DNA of 53,546 nt from Acidimicrobiia bacterium (GTDB lineage Bacteria > Actinomycetota > Acidimicrobiia > Acidimicrobiales > AC-14): assembly GCA_023265025.1 (NCBI GenBank), contig JAHFUP010000031.1, positions 1 through 53,546 of the forward strand. Reading direction: 5' to 3'. Shown here one piece after another: positions 1 to 8,406 of this stretch (position 1 is the first letter of the stretch; each line of letters starts with the position of its first letter). The position numbers and the translations under genes were made by a program. The notes under the pieces were generated by a model that was given only the letters and a program-made list of their open reading frames with translations, had not been told where the DNA came from and did no database searches.

Positions 1-3
1 GAG

Positions 4-74
4 GCGCACGCCTTGGTCTCCTTCCGAATCCAGCCTTCGAACAGCCGGAAACGTAGGGAAGACAAGGCGTGCGC
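4..74. repeat. 12-bp inverted repeat at the window edge
   Basis: GCGCACGCCTTG at 4-15 is repeated exactly as its reverse complement at 63-74, separated by 47 bases. The loop is too long for an ordinary terminator. It could be the paired ends of a small element or protein-binding arms. No gene is recognised in the flanks. Confidence 0.4.
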
Positions 75-305
75 ACGCGGATGGCCTGCTCAGCGACCCA
101 CGGAAGCGTCAGTTGAGCCCGAAAAAGCCGACTAGCGCTTCGACAAGCTGAGCAACCGCGACGGACTCGTCGGTCCGGATCGTCGCCGTCGGAGCTATAC
201 GGCGCGCCAGAACCGCACGCCGCACCGTCGATCGGGTCGCCCGCATGAATCGATCGTCCGGCATGCCTGCCCAGGTGCGCGGGCTCGAGCGGCTGGTGCG
301 AGGCT
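75..305. other. No confident gene
   Basis: No intact gene is recognised here. The minus strand holds a 71-codon frame (109-324) whose C-terminal half vaguely resembles the tail of a P-loop kinase, but no Walker motif is present, so it is not called. A decayed kinase fragment is possible. Confidence 0.3.
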
Positions 306-674
306 GTGCGCATGGAGACCACACCGAGGCTGGCGAGCCTGCTCATCCAGACCCGCGACTCCGCCGCCGCTCGCCGGTTCTACGTCGAGGGCGTCGGGCT
401 GGAGGTCGCTTACGAAGAGGGGGACTTCGTCAAGCTCCACGCTGCCGGCGTCGACTACATGCTCCACGCCGAGGACGGATCGGGACCCGCTGTCGGCCTG
501 CCGATTGAACTGTGGTTCTGGGTCGACAGCATCGAGAGGTCCGAGGTCCGACTGAACGCCCTCGGCTTCCAAACCTGCCTCTCACCACGCGATACACCAT
601 GGGGAATCCGCATGGCCGGGTTCATCGACCCGGACAGCCACCCGGTCTTCATCCAAGAGCGGCTGGTCACGTAG
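306..674 (+). CDS. VOC (glyoxalase/bleomycin-resistance) family protein
   Basis: A 122-residue single-domain protein of the vicinal oxygen chelate fold. The start reads as a beta strand (LASLLIQTRD) followed by the usual AARRFYVEGVGLEV helix. The second half ends with the typical GF-IDPDSHPVFIQE strand, where the Glu corresponds to the metal-binding position of the fold. The length is normal for one betaalphabetabetabeta pair, which would act as a dimer. A second ATG two codons later (312) is an equally good start. VOC members include glyoxalases, dioxygenases and drug-binding proteins, and nothing here fixes the substrate. The gene stands alone. Confidence 0.75.
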   Translation: MRMETTPRLASLLIQTRDSAAARRFYVEGVGLEVAYEEGDFVKLHAAGVDYMLHAEDGSGPAVGLPIELWFWVDSIERSEVRLNALGFQTCLSPRDTPWGIRMAGFIDPDSHPVFIQERLVT

Positions 675-789
675 CCACAGCGAGGCCTTCCCACAGCGAC
701 GGCATGTCGCTCCGACTCGGACTTGCGGCCGCGGTGGGCCCGCCGATCTGTCGCGCCGGAGCAGTGACCACTCCCGTCGATCGGGTCGG

Positions 790-1284
790 CTATTCCGATC
801 TCGCCGCAGGCAGCCTTCGCAGGGACTCGTAGATACGCTTGTGGTAGCGGGCGTCGATCAACGCATTGTGGACGCCATCGGGTTCCCGCAGCCGGTCGTC
901 TCTCGTGAGTCCGAGCTCCGCCTCGAGTTGCCAGAGGTCCCAGCACGCCATCGGCCATGAGTCCGGCGTGTCCTCGAATCGCCCGAAGAGTCGCACCACC
1001 AGCGACCAGTCCGACCATGCGCACATGGTCCAGAACTCGATCTCGTCGCCGATCACGAAATCCGCCAGATCGTCGCGGATCTGCCGCCGCGACTTCCACC
1101 GCGGGTCACCGAGGGGCGGCAGCTTCGGCAGCACGTGCTCTTCAATCCAAGGCGTCACCGCGGAGGGGTCATAGCCCTCGACAGCTGCGTAGTACTCGCG
1201 GCCGTCCTCGCAGACGACCGCAATCGAGATGAGCTCGAAGCGCTCGCCGTCGTCAATGTGTTCTGTGTCAAGGAAGTAGCGCAA
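790..1284 (-). CDS. Rv2179c-like 3'-5' exoribonuclease
   Basis: DEDD-type 3'-5' exoribonuclease of the actinobacterial Rv2179c family, annotated elsewhere as polyadenylate-specific exoribonuclease AS. The N-terminus RYFLDTEHIDDG carries the first Asp/Glu pair, followed by ELISIAVV and then VLPKLPP, SRRQIRDDLADFV and the terminal NALIDARYH block with the last acidic residue. The TTG at 1284 is chosen because it aligns with the family start (M-R-Y-F) and has GAGGAG just upstream. An upstream TTG at 1296 and a GTG at 1287 are possible. The protein should trim RNA 3' ends in the cytosol, which is inferred from the family. The central motif reads WTMCAWSDW where relatives have a WVGAYDH-like block, so one catalytic Asp should be checked. 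Confidence 0.75.
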   Translation of the reverse strand: MRYFLDTEHIDDGERFELISIAVVCEDGREYYAAVEGYDPSAVTPWIEEHVLPKLPPLGDPRWKSRRQIRDDLADFVIGDEIEFWTMCAWSDWSLVVRLFGRFEDTPDSWPMACWDLWQLEAELGLTRDDRLREPDGVHNALIDARYHKRIYESLRRLPAARSE

Positions 1285-1586
1285 CACGCTCCTCAACGAG
1301 GTCTAATCACGTCGTCATCTTGTCGCACGCGCGTCCACGCTCGCCGAGCTCTCCGCTGCACCGAGACGCCACGAGGATCACGAGTCGGTTGTCACCCCCG
1401 AGGTAGTTGCCTGTCGCGGAGGAGGTCCCGACGAAGGGAGGATGCGGTGGAGCGAAGCTTCGACGGAGCCGAAGATCAAGCCTGACAGCGTCACCCCAAC
1501 GGGTCGCATAGCCCGGCGCCGACCAGGGTTCGATCTGTCGGGCCGGAGGACCGACCAACGCCGTCGACCTGGTCGGGCGCGAGAAG
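1285..1586. other. Intergenic stretch, probable lost 5' end of the methyltransferase
   Basis: No protein family is recognised in either direction. The stretch precedes a methyltransferase lacking its SAM-binding glycine loop, so it may hold eroded sequence of that gene. I could not reconstruct a GxGxG motif in any plus-strand frame. Confidence 0.35.
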
Positions 1587-2255
1587 ATGAGCGCGTGGCG
1601 AATCCGTACTAGCGGACAGGCGAACTGCTCAAAGCGAGAACGAGCAGGCCGGGGGTGGGGCCGTCGGCTTTCCCGAGTTCGGCAGACGCTCGCCGACGAC
1701 GGTCTGCAAGCTGACTTCCTCGTGGGCGACGCCAGGGCGATTCCAGCGCGGGACGCTGCGTTCGACCTGGTGATGGCGAACCACATGCTCTACGAGTTCG
1801 CCAGCGACGGCCTGCGGGCGGTTGTCGCCGAGCTGAACCGGATCGTGGCGCGCAAGGGCAGACTGCTCGCGACGACCTACTCCGACGCCGGACGCGTGCT
1901 CTTGACCGACCTTCACAACGAGACGTTGGCCGTGCTCGGGTTCCCGCCCTCAGGGCCTCAGCCATCTTCGTTCTGCCTGGAAAACGGTGCGGACGTGTTG
2001 AGTGCCGGCTTCGCCGAGGTCGACACCCACGTGATGGAGGAGGTGGGGTCCGACACTGACGCCGACGCATTCACGGCGCTCTACGTGAAGACGGGGGGCT
2101 ATCACTGGGCCGCGAGCCACGATCCGATCCCCGAAGCCGACGGCGCACGGATCCCGGAGGTCTTCCGCTCGAAGGCCGAGGAGCGAATCGACGAGCACGG
2201 CGCGATCGTGACGGTCACGAATTGGACAGCCTTCGTGGCGCGTGGCCCCCTCTGA
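1587..2255 (+). pseudogene. 5'-truncated class I SAM-dependent methyltransferase
   Basis: From about codon 28 the frame matches a class I methyltransferase: QADFLVGDARAIPARD (post-II region), AAFDLVMANHMLYEF (motif IV) and LNRIVARKGRLLATTYS (motif VI), then a typical C-terminal substrate domain. The family should begin 60-70 residues earlier with a glycine-rich SAM-binding motif I. Here the first 27 codons are unlike any methyltransferase and no glycine loop is visible. The open frame therefore encodes only the C-terminal three quarters and is unlikely to bind SAM. It may be a frameshift or deletion remnant, or possibly a sequencing error. It is isolated and shows no operon partner. Confidence 0.6.
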
Positions 2256-2388
2256 CGCCAGGTAGCGCTCTCCATGATCCTGTCGCGCTTGTCGGACCCC
2301 ACCGCCAAGGTCAACATTGCGATCGGCGCCGCGCAGGCCGCGGGCCGTCCACTGGCAGGGTGCGATCGTCTCGATCGGCTGACGCCGC

Positions 2389-3162
2389 TCAGACCGCTCG
2401 AACTTCGGCGAGCCGCTTGACTGCGTAGTCGTCGTCCCAGCAGACGGCGGCTTCCCATGCAGCCGACGCCTGCGCGGCGATGTCGTGGGCGCCGTCATCG
2501 AGACCGGCGGCGTTGTGGGGCAGCACCAGGTCGAGGTCGGGGACGTCGACGTGCGCCTCGTCCCAGTCGATCAGCGCAACCCGATCCGAGGTCATGCGAA
2601 CGTTGCCAGGGTTGCTGGGGTCTCCGTGGACGACGCAGGTCCGACGCCCTGTGAGCCGCGCCCAGGCTGCTCGGCATCGATCGACGCCCTCGGGGGGCAT
2701 CGCGCCGAGGTCGATCTTCGTCCCGGTCTCGGCGTGCAGCAGGTCGGTCGACGATCGCCAGCCCGGGCGCTGTGGCCAGCCCTGCGTCAGGCGATGCAGG
2801 TGGCGGAGCGTATCGGCCACAAGACGCCAGTCGGCCTCCGTCTCGGGCGGATCGCCCTGTACGTAGGTCATCACCACCAGACTGTCGGCGAACAGCCGGC
2901 CGTCCGTGGTCGGGATCGGCAGCGGCACGGTCAGACCTGCCCGGTCGAGGTGTTGGAGGAGTTCGGTCTCCCACCGGAGATCAGCGTCGCTCCTGCTACC
3001 GAGACGACCGACCGCGAGGTCCGCGTTGACGCGCACGATCCATACGTCGTTGGCGACGCCGCCAGCGAGCGGCTCGACGCGAGCGGCCTCGTCGCCCCAC
3101 TGCCCGAGTGCCTCCCATCCCACAGGCGGCATCTTCGCGGCATTTTCGGACATCGCCCGCAT
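2389..3162 (-). CDS. Aminoglycoside phosphotransferase (APH/choline kinase) family protein
   Basis: About 257 residues. Visible kinase-fold features are the glycine-containing nucleotide loop (LAGGVANDVWIV), the Brenner-type catalytic loop VVHGDPSNPGNV with the catalytic Asp, and the metal-binding ALIDWDEA block. The family phosphorylates small molecules such as aminoglycosides, hydroxyl sugars or choline-like substrates, and the substrate cannot be told. The frame stays open to 3456, but the upstream part is the tail of another decayed phosphotransferase, so an internal start is required. ATG 3162 is preferred, with ATG 3153 as the alternative. A TATCAT -10-like hexamer lies at 3178-3173, which suggests a leaderless or near-leaderless transcript. 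Confidence 0.75.
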   Translation of the reverse strand: MRAMSENAAKMPPVGWEALGQWGDEAARVEPLAGGVANDVWIVRVNADLAVGRLGSRSDADLRWETELLQHLDRAGLTVPLPIPTTDGRLFADSLVVMTYVQGDPPETEADWRLVADTLRHLHRLTQGWPQRPGWRSSTDLLHAETGTKIDLGAMPPEGVDRCRAAWARLTGRRTCVVHGDPSNPGNVRMTSDRVALIDWDEAHVDVPDLDLVLPHNAAGLDDGAHDIAAQASAAWEAAVCWDDDYAVKRLAEVRAV

Positions 3163-3185
3163 GCGAGGCACAATGATATTTGGCC

Positions 3186-3889
3186 CACCAGGATGCCCAC
3201 GGTTCTCGCCGCGCTCGAACATGGCGCGGCCGAAGGCGGCGGGGTCCCTAGCGTTGGTGACCAGCGACTCCGCCAGCGGCGCTCGGAGTCCGTCGCATGC
3301 GCCGTAGCCCTGCCGCATCACTTCGACGCGCGCGACCCGGTCGGGTGGACGCGCGTAGCCGACGCGGGCGCAGGTCTCGTCACGCCGGAGCAGGGCAAGC
3401 TCTCTATGAAGAACGCCAACTCGAGGAGGCGGTCGCCCGGCCGGGCGCCGTCCCAATTCATGACCGCGAAGTCGCCCAGCGTCGTCACCACGAAGTTGTA
3501 CGGCGCCAGGTCACGATGACAGATCGGTCCTCCGGGAGTGATGCCGCCCCATCCGCCGCGCCACCCAGCGTCTCGCGGCGGCCTGAACTCGTCGAGGATG
3601 TCGTGGAGGCGGCGGGCGAGCCTGGCGACGGCGTGGAGACGGTCGAGCTCTCCCCAGAACCGCCCGTGGTCATCCCAAGTAGTCTCACCCTCGATCCAGC
3701 CGAGGACCTGCCGCCCTTGCGCATCACGCCCAGCGGACGCGGCGCAGGGAATCCGTGGGCCTCGAGGTGGCGCAGGAGCATGTCGTTGGTATCAGTCCAG
3801 GTGCCGGCGGGTCGCCGCACGGTCTCGCCAATCCGCACGACACCGCTCGTGGTCCCAGCGCCCAAGGCCTCCTCACCCTCAACGCTCAC
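3186..3889 (-). pseudogene. Frameshifted phosphotransferase (APH family)
   Basis: Three reading frames must be joined to recover one protein. From GTG 3889 the N-lobe reads LGAGTTSGVVRIGETVRRP and ends at PRPLGV. Near 3724-3728 a one-base loss moves the homology to the next frame, which gives GRQVLGWIEGE, the catalytic PICHRDLAPYNFVV and the metal loop VMNWDGARPGDRLLELA. Near 3395-3405 a second indel moves it to a third frame, ending with DRVARVEVMRQGYG and AFGRAMFERGE. All family landmarks survive in order, so decay is recent, or the assembly has indel errors. The last frame has no stop and continues into the intact phosphotransferase downstream. Confidence 0.75.
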
Positions 3890-4201
3890 CCCGTGACTGT
3901 GCCAGGACTGACGAATCGGCGGCGATCTGTTATCGAACCCGGGCGGCGTCCGCGACCGCGCGAACCGTCGTTCTGGCGCAGTCAGAGCTTCTTTCCCGAC
4001 GGCCACTCGTCAGGGAGTACATCGAAAACGTCCACGTCCTTACGTTGCCCTCGCCAGACGCTGCAGCCACGGAGGGTTCCCTCGAAAGTAACCCCGCACG
4101 GCGAGCGTCAGCGACCGAAGCAGCGCGCCATGGCGGCTGATCGGGGGTCTGGCGGACATCGCCGTCGGAACCAAAAGCGCCCCTGACCAGCAATTTCGCT
4201 G
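3890..4201. other. No gene recognised between the broken kinase and tRNA-Arg
   Basis: Several open frames cross this stretch on both strands, but none resembles a known family and none has a ribosome-binding site. It lies on the 3' side of tRNA-Arg, where integrated elements usually insert, so it could be remnant element DNA. No direct repeat of the tRNA 3' end was noticed. Confidence 0.35.
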
Positions 4202-4274
4202 CGCCCCCGGCAGGACTCGAACCTGCGACCCGCTGCTTAGAAGGCAGCCGCTCTATCCGCTGAGCTACAGGGGC
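4202..4274 (-). tRNA. tRNA-Arg(TCT)
   Basis: Reading the minus strand, the acceptor stem GCCCCTG pairs with CGGGGGC. A D-arm GTAGCTCAGCGGATAGAGC, anticodon stem-loop GCTGCCTTCTAAGCAGC with anticodon TCT, and T-arm GCAGGTTCGAGTCCTGC follow in order. The discriminator base is G and no CCA is encoded. The tRNA reads AGA, a rare codon in high-GC genomes. A tyrosine recombinase starts 91 bp beyond its 5' end. Confidence 0.95.
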
Positions 4275-4364
4275 GGGGAAAATGGTCTCTGACCTGCTGG
4301 TTTGTCGTTACCGGCTCCAGATTACCGCCTGCACACCGCTCGTTCAACGGATAACATTCGAGGC

Positions 4365-5279
4365 ATGTCTGAGGTGCCCACAGCCACCACGGTAGGCGAC
4401 CTCGCCAGCCTCGTCCCGTCCTGGGCCCGGTCGCTGCGGGCGACGAACCGGTCCCCGAAGACGCTCACGACCTACGTCGGGGCGGCGAACCAGCTCATCG
4501 CCTTCCTCGCCAGTCGGGGCATGCCCACGGACGCGGCCAAGGTGCGGCGCGAGCACGTCGAGGCATTCATCGAGGACGTCCTCGCGAGGTGCCGGCCGGC
4601 GACGGCGTCGAATCGGTATCGGGCGCTCGCCCGCTTCTTCATCTACCTCGTCGAAGAGGGCGAGATCACCGAGTCGCCCATGGCCCGCATGAAGCCCCCC
4701 CATGTTCCGGACGTGCCCGTGCCGGTGCTTGGTGACGACGAGCTCCGCCGGCTGCTGGCAGCCTGCGAGGGGAGAGCCTTCGAGGAGCGGCGGGACACTG
4801 CGATCGTCCGGCTGTTCCTGGACAGCGGCATGCGTCTGTCGGAGTTGGCGAACCTCCGTATCGAGGACCTCGACCTCGACCAAGACGTGGCCATTGTCGT
4901 CGGCAAGGGACGCCGCCCGCGGGCGTGCCCGTTCGGAAGCAAGACCGGCCAGGCCATCGACCGCTACCTCCGGATGCGCTCGAAGCATCACGCTGCGGCC
5001 GAGCCCTGGCTGTGGGTCGGCAAGCGTGGCCGCATGAACGACTCCGGGGTGTACCAGTTGATCGTCCGGCGAGCGACCCAGGCCGGCCTCGACGTCCACC
5101 CTCATCAGCTCCGGCACACCTTCGCGGCCGCGTGGCTGCGTGCTGGCGGTCAGGAGGGCGACCTCATGCGCCTCGCCGGCTGGCGCAGCCGCCAGATGCT
5201 CAACCGGTATGGGGCGGCGACGGCAGACGAGCGGGCGAGGGAGGCGCATCGCCGGCTCGCGCCGGGGGACCGTCTCTAA
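4365..5279 (+). CDS. Tyrosine recombinase / integrase (XerC-like)
   Basis: 304 residues, typical of XerC/D-sized tyrosine recombinases. It has an N-terminal SAM-like core-binding domain (about 10-108) and a catalytic domain (about 120-295). The active-site set is visible: Arg157 in SGMRLSEL, Lys181 in VVGKGRR, His247 and Arg250 in HQLRHTF, Trp273 (replacing the second His, a tolerated change) and Tyr282. It should cut and rejoin DNA at short core sites. ATG 4365 is chosen because the upstream frame is unlike the family and a TAACAT -10-like box sits at about 4352-4357, which fits leaderless expression. It lies beside tRNA-Arg but on its 5' side. The stop overlaps the convergent small gene by 4 bases. 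Confidence 0.9.
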   Translation: MSEVPTATTVGDLASLVPSWARSLRATNRSPKTLTTYVGAANQLIAFLASRGMPTDAAKVRREHVEAFIEDVLARCRPATASNRYRALARFFIYLVEEGEITESPMARMKPPHVPDVPVPVLGDDELRRLLAACEGRAFEERRDTAIVRLFLDSGMRLSELANLRIEDLDLDQDVAIVVGKGRRPRACPFGSKTGQAIDRYLRMRSKHHAAAEPWLWVGKRGRMNDSGVYQLIVRRATQAGLDVHPHQLRHTFAAAWLRAGGQEGDLMRLAGWRSRQMLNRYGAATADERAREAHRRLAPGDRL

Positions 5280-5536
5280 CGCTTCCGTCGGGCCTTCGCC
5301 GACTTCAGCGCCAGCCCGAGGTAGTACGCCTTCTTCGCCGCCTCAGCCCGGCGTTGCCGTTCCGCCTCGGGGAGCGTCCCGTCCGGATCGACCTGCCGCT
5401 CGAATCGCGCCATGAACGCGTCCCGGGCTCGCTTGGTCGTCACGCGCGGGTCGTGCGTCGCATGCAATGCGTACGCAGCCATGCGGGCGCGGAGGCTGCG
5501 TTGCTCCGGCGTCAGGCTGTCCACCCCGCCGATCAT
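5276..5536 (-). CDS. Small conserved mobile-element-type protein
   Basis: 86 residues, basic, predicted helical: [19 protein letters not shown], then [17 protein letters not shown] and a Lys/Arg-rich C-terminus ([20 protein letters not shown]). I recognise it as a small conserved hypothetical commonly seen near integrases and element genes in actinobacteria; its function is unknown. The start at ATG 5536 is chosen because it overlaps the stop of the upstream gene in an ATGA arrangement, implying translational coupling. A longer start at 5566 would overlap more. It converges on the integrase. Charge and size would allow nucleic-acid binding, but no motif shows it. Confidence 0.65.
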   Translation of the reverse strand: MIGGVDSLTPEQRSLRARMAAYALHATHDPRVTTKRARDAFMARFERQVDPDGTLPEAERQRRAEAAKKAYYLGLALKSAKARRKR

Positions 5537-5796
5537 GCGGACGGGTGTTGCCGCGGGAGTTGCCAAACGCGCGCCGCGCGCAGATTTTCGTCAGCGCATC
5601 CACGCAGAGGCTGCTGTGTGCGCTGCTGCAGCCCGGCGACCTCCTTCCGAAGCCTCTCCTGTTCGTCGTAGAGCTCGGCGATAAAGACGGGGAACGCGTC
5701 AGGGCCGTCCGCATGCCTCGCCCACGGGAGCTTCCTGCGGAGCAGGCGCTGAGCCTCGTCCATCGGGGCTGCGACAGCGACGCCGTCGGGCATCAT
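5533..5796 (-). CDS. Small hypothetical protein coupled to the gene downstream
   Basis: 87 residues from ATG 5796. The middle (FIAELYDEQERLRKEVAGLQ) looks like a short charged coiled coil, with an Arg/Lys-rich segment (AQRLLRRKLPWAR) before it. No family is recognised. Its stop overlaps the next start as ATGA at 5533-5536, which is the main support that both are real. The frame is open further upstream to 6069, but that part overlaps the divergent kinase gene. Function unknown; context suggests an integrase-linked accessory gene. Confidence 0.45.
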   Translation of the reverse strand: MMPDGVAVAAPMDEAQRLLRRKLPWARHADGPDAFPVFIAELYDEQERLRKEVAGLQQRTQQPLRGCADENLRAARVWQLPRQHPSA

Positions 5797-5872
5797 GGCC
5801 TGTCCGCTCGATGGCGCGGGGACCAGCGAGATCGCCGGTGCCCGGGTATCCTGGTCGAAGTGCCCGGCGGGG

Positions 5873-8395
5873 ATGCCGGCCCGGCGGAGGAGCACGTGGG
5901 TCGCGTTGGCAACCCGAGGTTCCGGTGGGTTCTTGGGCCCGAGTGACCTGACTCCGGCCACGAAGGAAGACGCCCAGAGTGGCCGGGCAAGAGCCGGGCC
6001 GGAGCGCCACGCACCGGAGACCTCCGGCCTGCGGGCGTCTGATGACCTGGTCGCAAGCACGGCGCGCAACCTGGTCCTCGTCGCCGTCGGCTACCGCATC
6101 TTGGCGACCGTCGTGGCCGTCACCGGCATCGTCGGGTCGTCGACGATCGCAGGAGCCGACCTGCGTGCCCTCCTGCTTGTGGCCGCTGCGGTCCTCGCCG
6201 CCCACGCCGCGATCGTCCTGCTCGGCCGGTTGCTGCAGAAGCTTCCCCCGGCCGACTGGTGGGTCGTCGCCGGCGACATTGCGATCGCCGTCGTACTCAA
6301 CCTCTGGGCCTCGCATGTTGTCAGCCCTGGCAGCCTCTTCTTCGACTACGGCAATCCCTTCTCGGGTTACGCAGTCGCCACACTGGCGTTATGGACCGGC
6401 GTGAAGGGCCGGCGTTTCGGGTTCTGGTTGCTCGCCTTCATGGCGATCCCGTTGCAACTTCTGATGGCGTGGGTCAACCAGACGCCGGTCGGCTCTGTTG
6501 TTCCCTCCCGGTTCGTCATGCGCAGTCTGTGGTTCGTCGTGGCCTTCGCCATCACGGAGTTGCTGGTCGATGCGTTGCGTCGGGGCGCGTTGGAACTCGG
6601 TACGGAGAGCGATCGAGCCGGACGTCAGGAGAAGCGCGCAGTGAAGATGCGCGAGCTCCACGACGGCGTGCTCCAGGTGCTGCTGGGAATCGAGGACCGG
6701 TGTTCTCGCCCGTCTGCGGACAGCGGGGGAGTCCTCCACCAGATGGGAGCCGAGTCCAAGGACTGGTCCCTGCGGATCCGGGCCCTGCTGGCCACCGACG
6801 GCGGGGAGTGGGGAACGTTCGGCGAGGCGATGCGCGCCCTCGTGGTCGATGCGCGCCAGGCGGGGCCACTGCTCGTCGAACTCGTGCCGCGCGGTCCGGA
6901 GCCGGAGCTGGACGGCCGAGCCGGTCGGGCGTTGGTCGGCGCCGCCGGAGAGGCGATACGGAACGCGAGGCGTCACGCCGACGCGACGGTTGTGCGGGTT
7001 ATGGTGGACGGCGACGAAGTGCGGGTGCGCGTGATCGTCGCCGACAACGGCAAGGGCTTCTGCGAGGCCGATACGGGGCACGGATCGGGCGGCTACGGGA
7101 TCGAGAACTCTATCCGTGCCGCCCTCCGCGACGTCGGCGGTCGAGCCGATCTCGTCTCCGAAATCGGCGGGGGGACCTCGTGGGAGTTGACGGTCCCCAC
7201 CCAGCGACGGCCGGCGACCCGGCTGCTGGTCGATCGGACGGTCGTGGACCTCGCCATCGTCACCATTTGGTACCGCCTCCTGGGCCTCTCGATTTCCGCC
7301 GCAGGTTTGGTGAGCTCGCGCAGCTTCGGCCCGATCGACCTTGCGCCCATCCTCGGCATGATGGCGGTGGTCGCCGTAAGCCAGGTCGTGCTCATCCGCG
7401 CGTTGCGGCGGGACGGGTCGAAGCCGACGGGCTGGTGGTTCGTCGCTGTCGACCTCATCGTGACCGCAACGCTGAGCCTGTTTGCGGCGGCGGCCGTCCC
7501 TGCTCGGACAGTCTTGCTGGACTATCGCGACCCGTTTGCCCTCTACGCCCAGGGCACGCTCGCCCTGTGGGGGGCGGTCAGGAGCCGGCTGGCCAGCGTG
7601 GTGCTGCTGGTCGTCATGGCCGGGCCCCTGCAAATCGCGATGGCGCAGATGAACGGCATCCCGATCGCCTCCATCGATTGGGCCAAGCTTGGCTCTCGAG
7701 CGCTGTGGCTGGTGCCGGCTCTGCTGCTCGGTCGGGTGGTCATGTCCGTCGCTCGCGAGGGTGCCCATCTGCTGGCCGAGGAAAATCACGCCGCCGGCCG
7801 GGCCGACGAGCGCGCTGATCACCTGCGCGAGGTCCACCTCTCAGCACTCGTCGGGCTCGATGCCATCACCGAGAGATCCGGGTCCGGCGCCGATCCGTCC
7901 GTGCTGCTGTCCGACGTCCGCTCCCTGGCTCACCGCGAGGTCGTCGCCATCCGAGCTGCGCTGGACCGCACGGATCCGTCCCCGCATGGCCACTGGCGCA
8001 CCCTCGAAGCAGTGATCGCCGACATCGAGGAAGGCGGCAAGGCCTGCGTGGCGCTTGTGTGCCGGGGATCCGAGCCGACGGCGGCGTTCGCTCCGGTGCA
8101 GTCGCTCTTCACCGCAGTTGGCCGCCTCTTGGACTCCGCGGCGGCGACCACACCATGTCGCGCCACTGTCTTCGCCGAGGCGAGTGCGGACGGTGTCCGT
8201 CTCGTCCTCCGCCACGATGGTCGCCCGTCGTCACCTCCGCTCGAGCCGATGTTGCTTGACGACCGCGTGTCCGTGTCGGCCTCGACGACGCCGGATGGCC
8301 AGGAGCGGATCGAGCTCTTCGTGGCCCGAACAGGCGCCGCTGGTCAGGCCAGAGAGGGTGGAATCACCCCTAGTCCAGACGGCGCGTCGTCCTGA
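5873..8395 (+). CDS. Tandem-duplicated membrane sensor histidine kinase
   Basis: The frame is open from 5795, giving residue numbers used here. Half one (about 85-470) has several membrane helices, a HisKA_3-type dimerisation box KMRELHDGVLQ with phospho-acceptor His289, and a HATPase domain with N-box GEAIRNARRHA (385-395), DNGKGF (417-422) and GYGI (434-437). Half two (about 475-860) repeats the membrane module, as shown by shared WW-VA-D, DY-(N/D)PF, TLALW, PLQ and M(A)Q/W-N motifs. It continues into a kinase-like region where only HLREVHLSALVGL remains and all ATP-binding boxes are lost. It should autophosphorylate and pass phosphate to the adjacent NarL regulator 11 bp downstream. The true start is uncertain: 5795 would overlap the divergent small gene, so ATG 5873 or a later codon before about 6050 is likely. 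Confidence 0.8.
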   Translation: MPARRRSTWVALATRGSGGFLGPSDLTPATKEDAQSGRARAGPERHAPETSGLRASDDLVASTARNLVLVAVGYRILATVVAVTGIVGSSTIAGADLRALLLVAAAVLAAHAAIVLLGRLLQKLPPADWWVVAGDIAIAVVLNLWASHVVSPGSLFFDYGNPFSGYAVATLALWTGVKGRRFGFWLLAFMAIPLQLLMAWVNQTPVGSVVPSRFVMRSLWFVVAFAITELLVDALRRGALELGTESDRAGRQEKRAVKMRELHDGVLQVLLGIEDRCSRPSADSGGVLHQMGAESKDWSLRIRALLATDGGEWGTFGEAMRALVVDARQAGPLLVELVPRGPEPELDGRAGRALVGAAGEAIRNARRHADATVVRVMVDGDEVRVRVIVADNGKGFCEADTGHGSGGYGIENSIRAALRDVGGRADLVSEIGGGTSWELTVPTQRRPATRLLVDRTVVDLAIVTIWYRLLGLSISAAGLVSSRSFGPIDLAPILGMMAVVAVSQVVLIRALRRDGSKPTGWWFVAVDLIVTATLSLFAAAAVPARTVLLDYRDPFALYAQGTLALWGAVRSRLASVVLLVVMAGPLQIAMAQMNGIPIASIDWAKLGSRALWLVPALLLGRVVMSVAREGAHLLAEENHAAGRADERADHLREVHLSALVGLDAITERSGSGADPSVLLSDVRSLAHREVVAIRAALDRTDPSPHGHWRTLEAVIADIEEGGKACVALVCRGSEPTAAFAPVQSLFTAVGRLLDSAAATTPCRATVFAEASADGVRLVLRHDGRPSSPPLEPMLLDDRVSVSASTTPDGQERIELFVARTGAAGQAREGGITPSPDGASS

Positions 8396-8406
8396 AGGAT
8401 TGCGCT

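Noticed and set aside
109-324. 71-codon minus-strand frame resembling the tail of a P-loop kinase
   Set aside because: No Walker A or other kinase motif and overlap with the VOC start; likeness is too weak.
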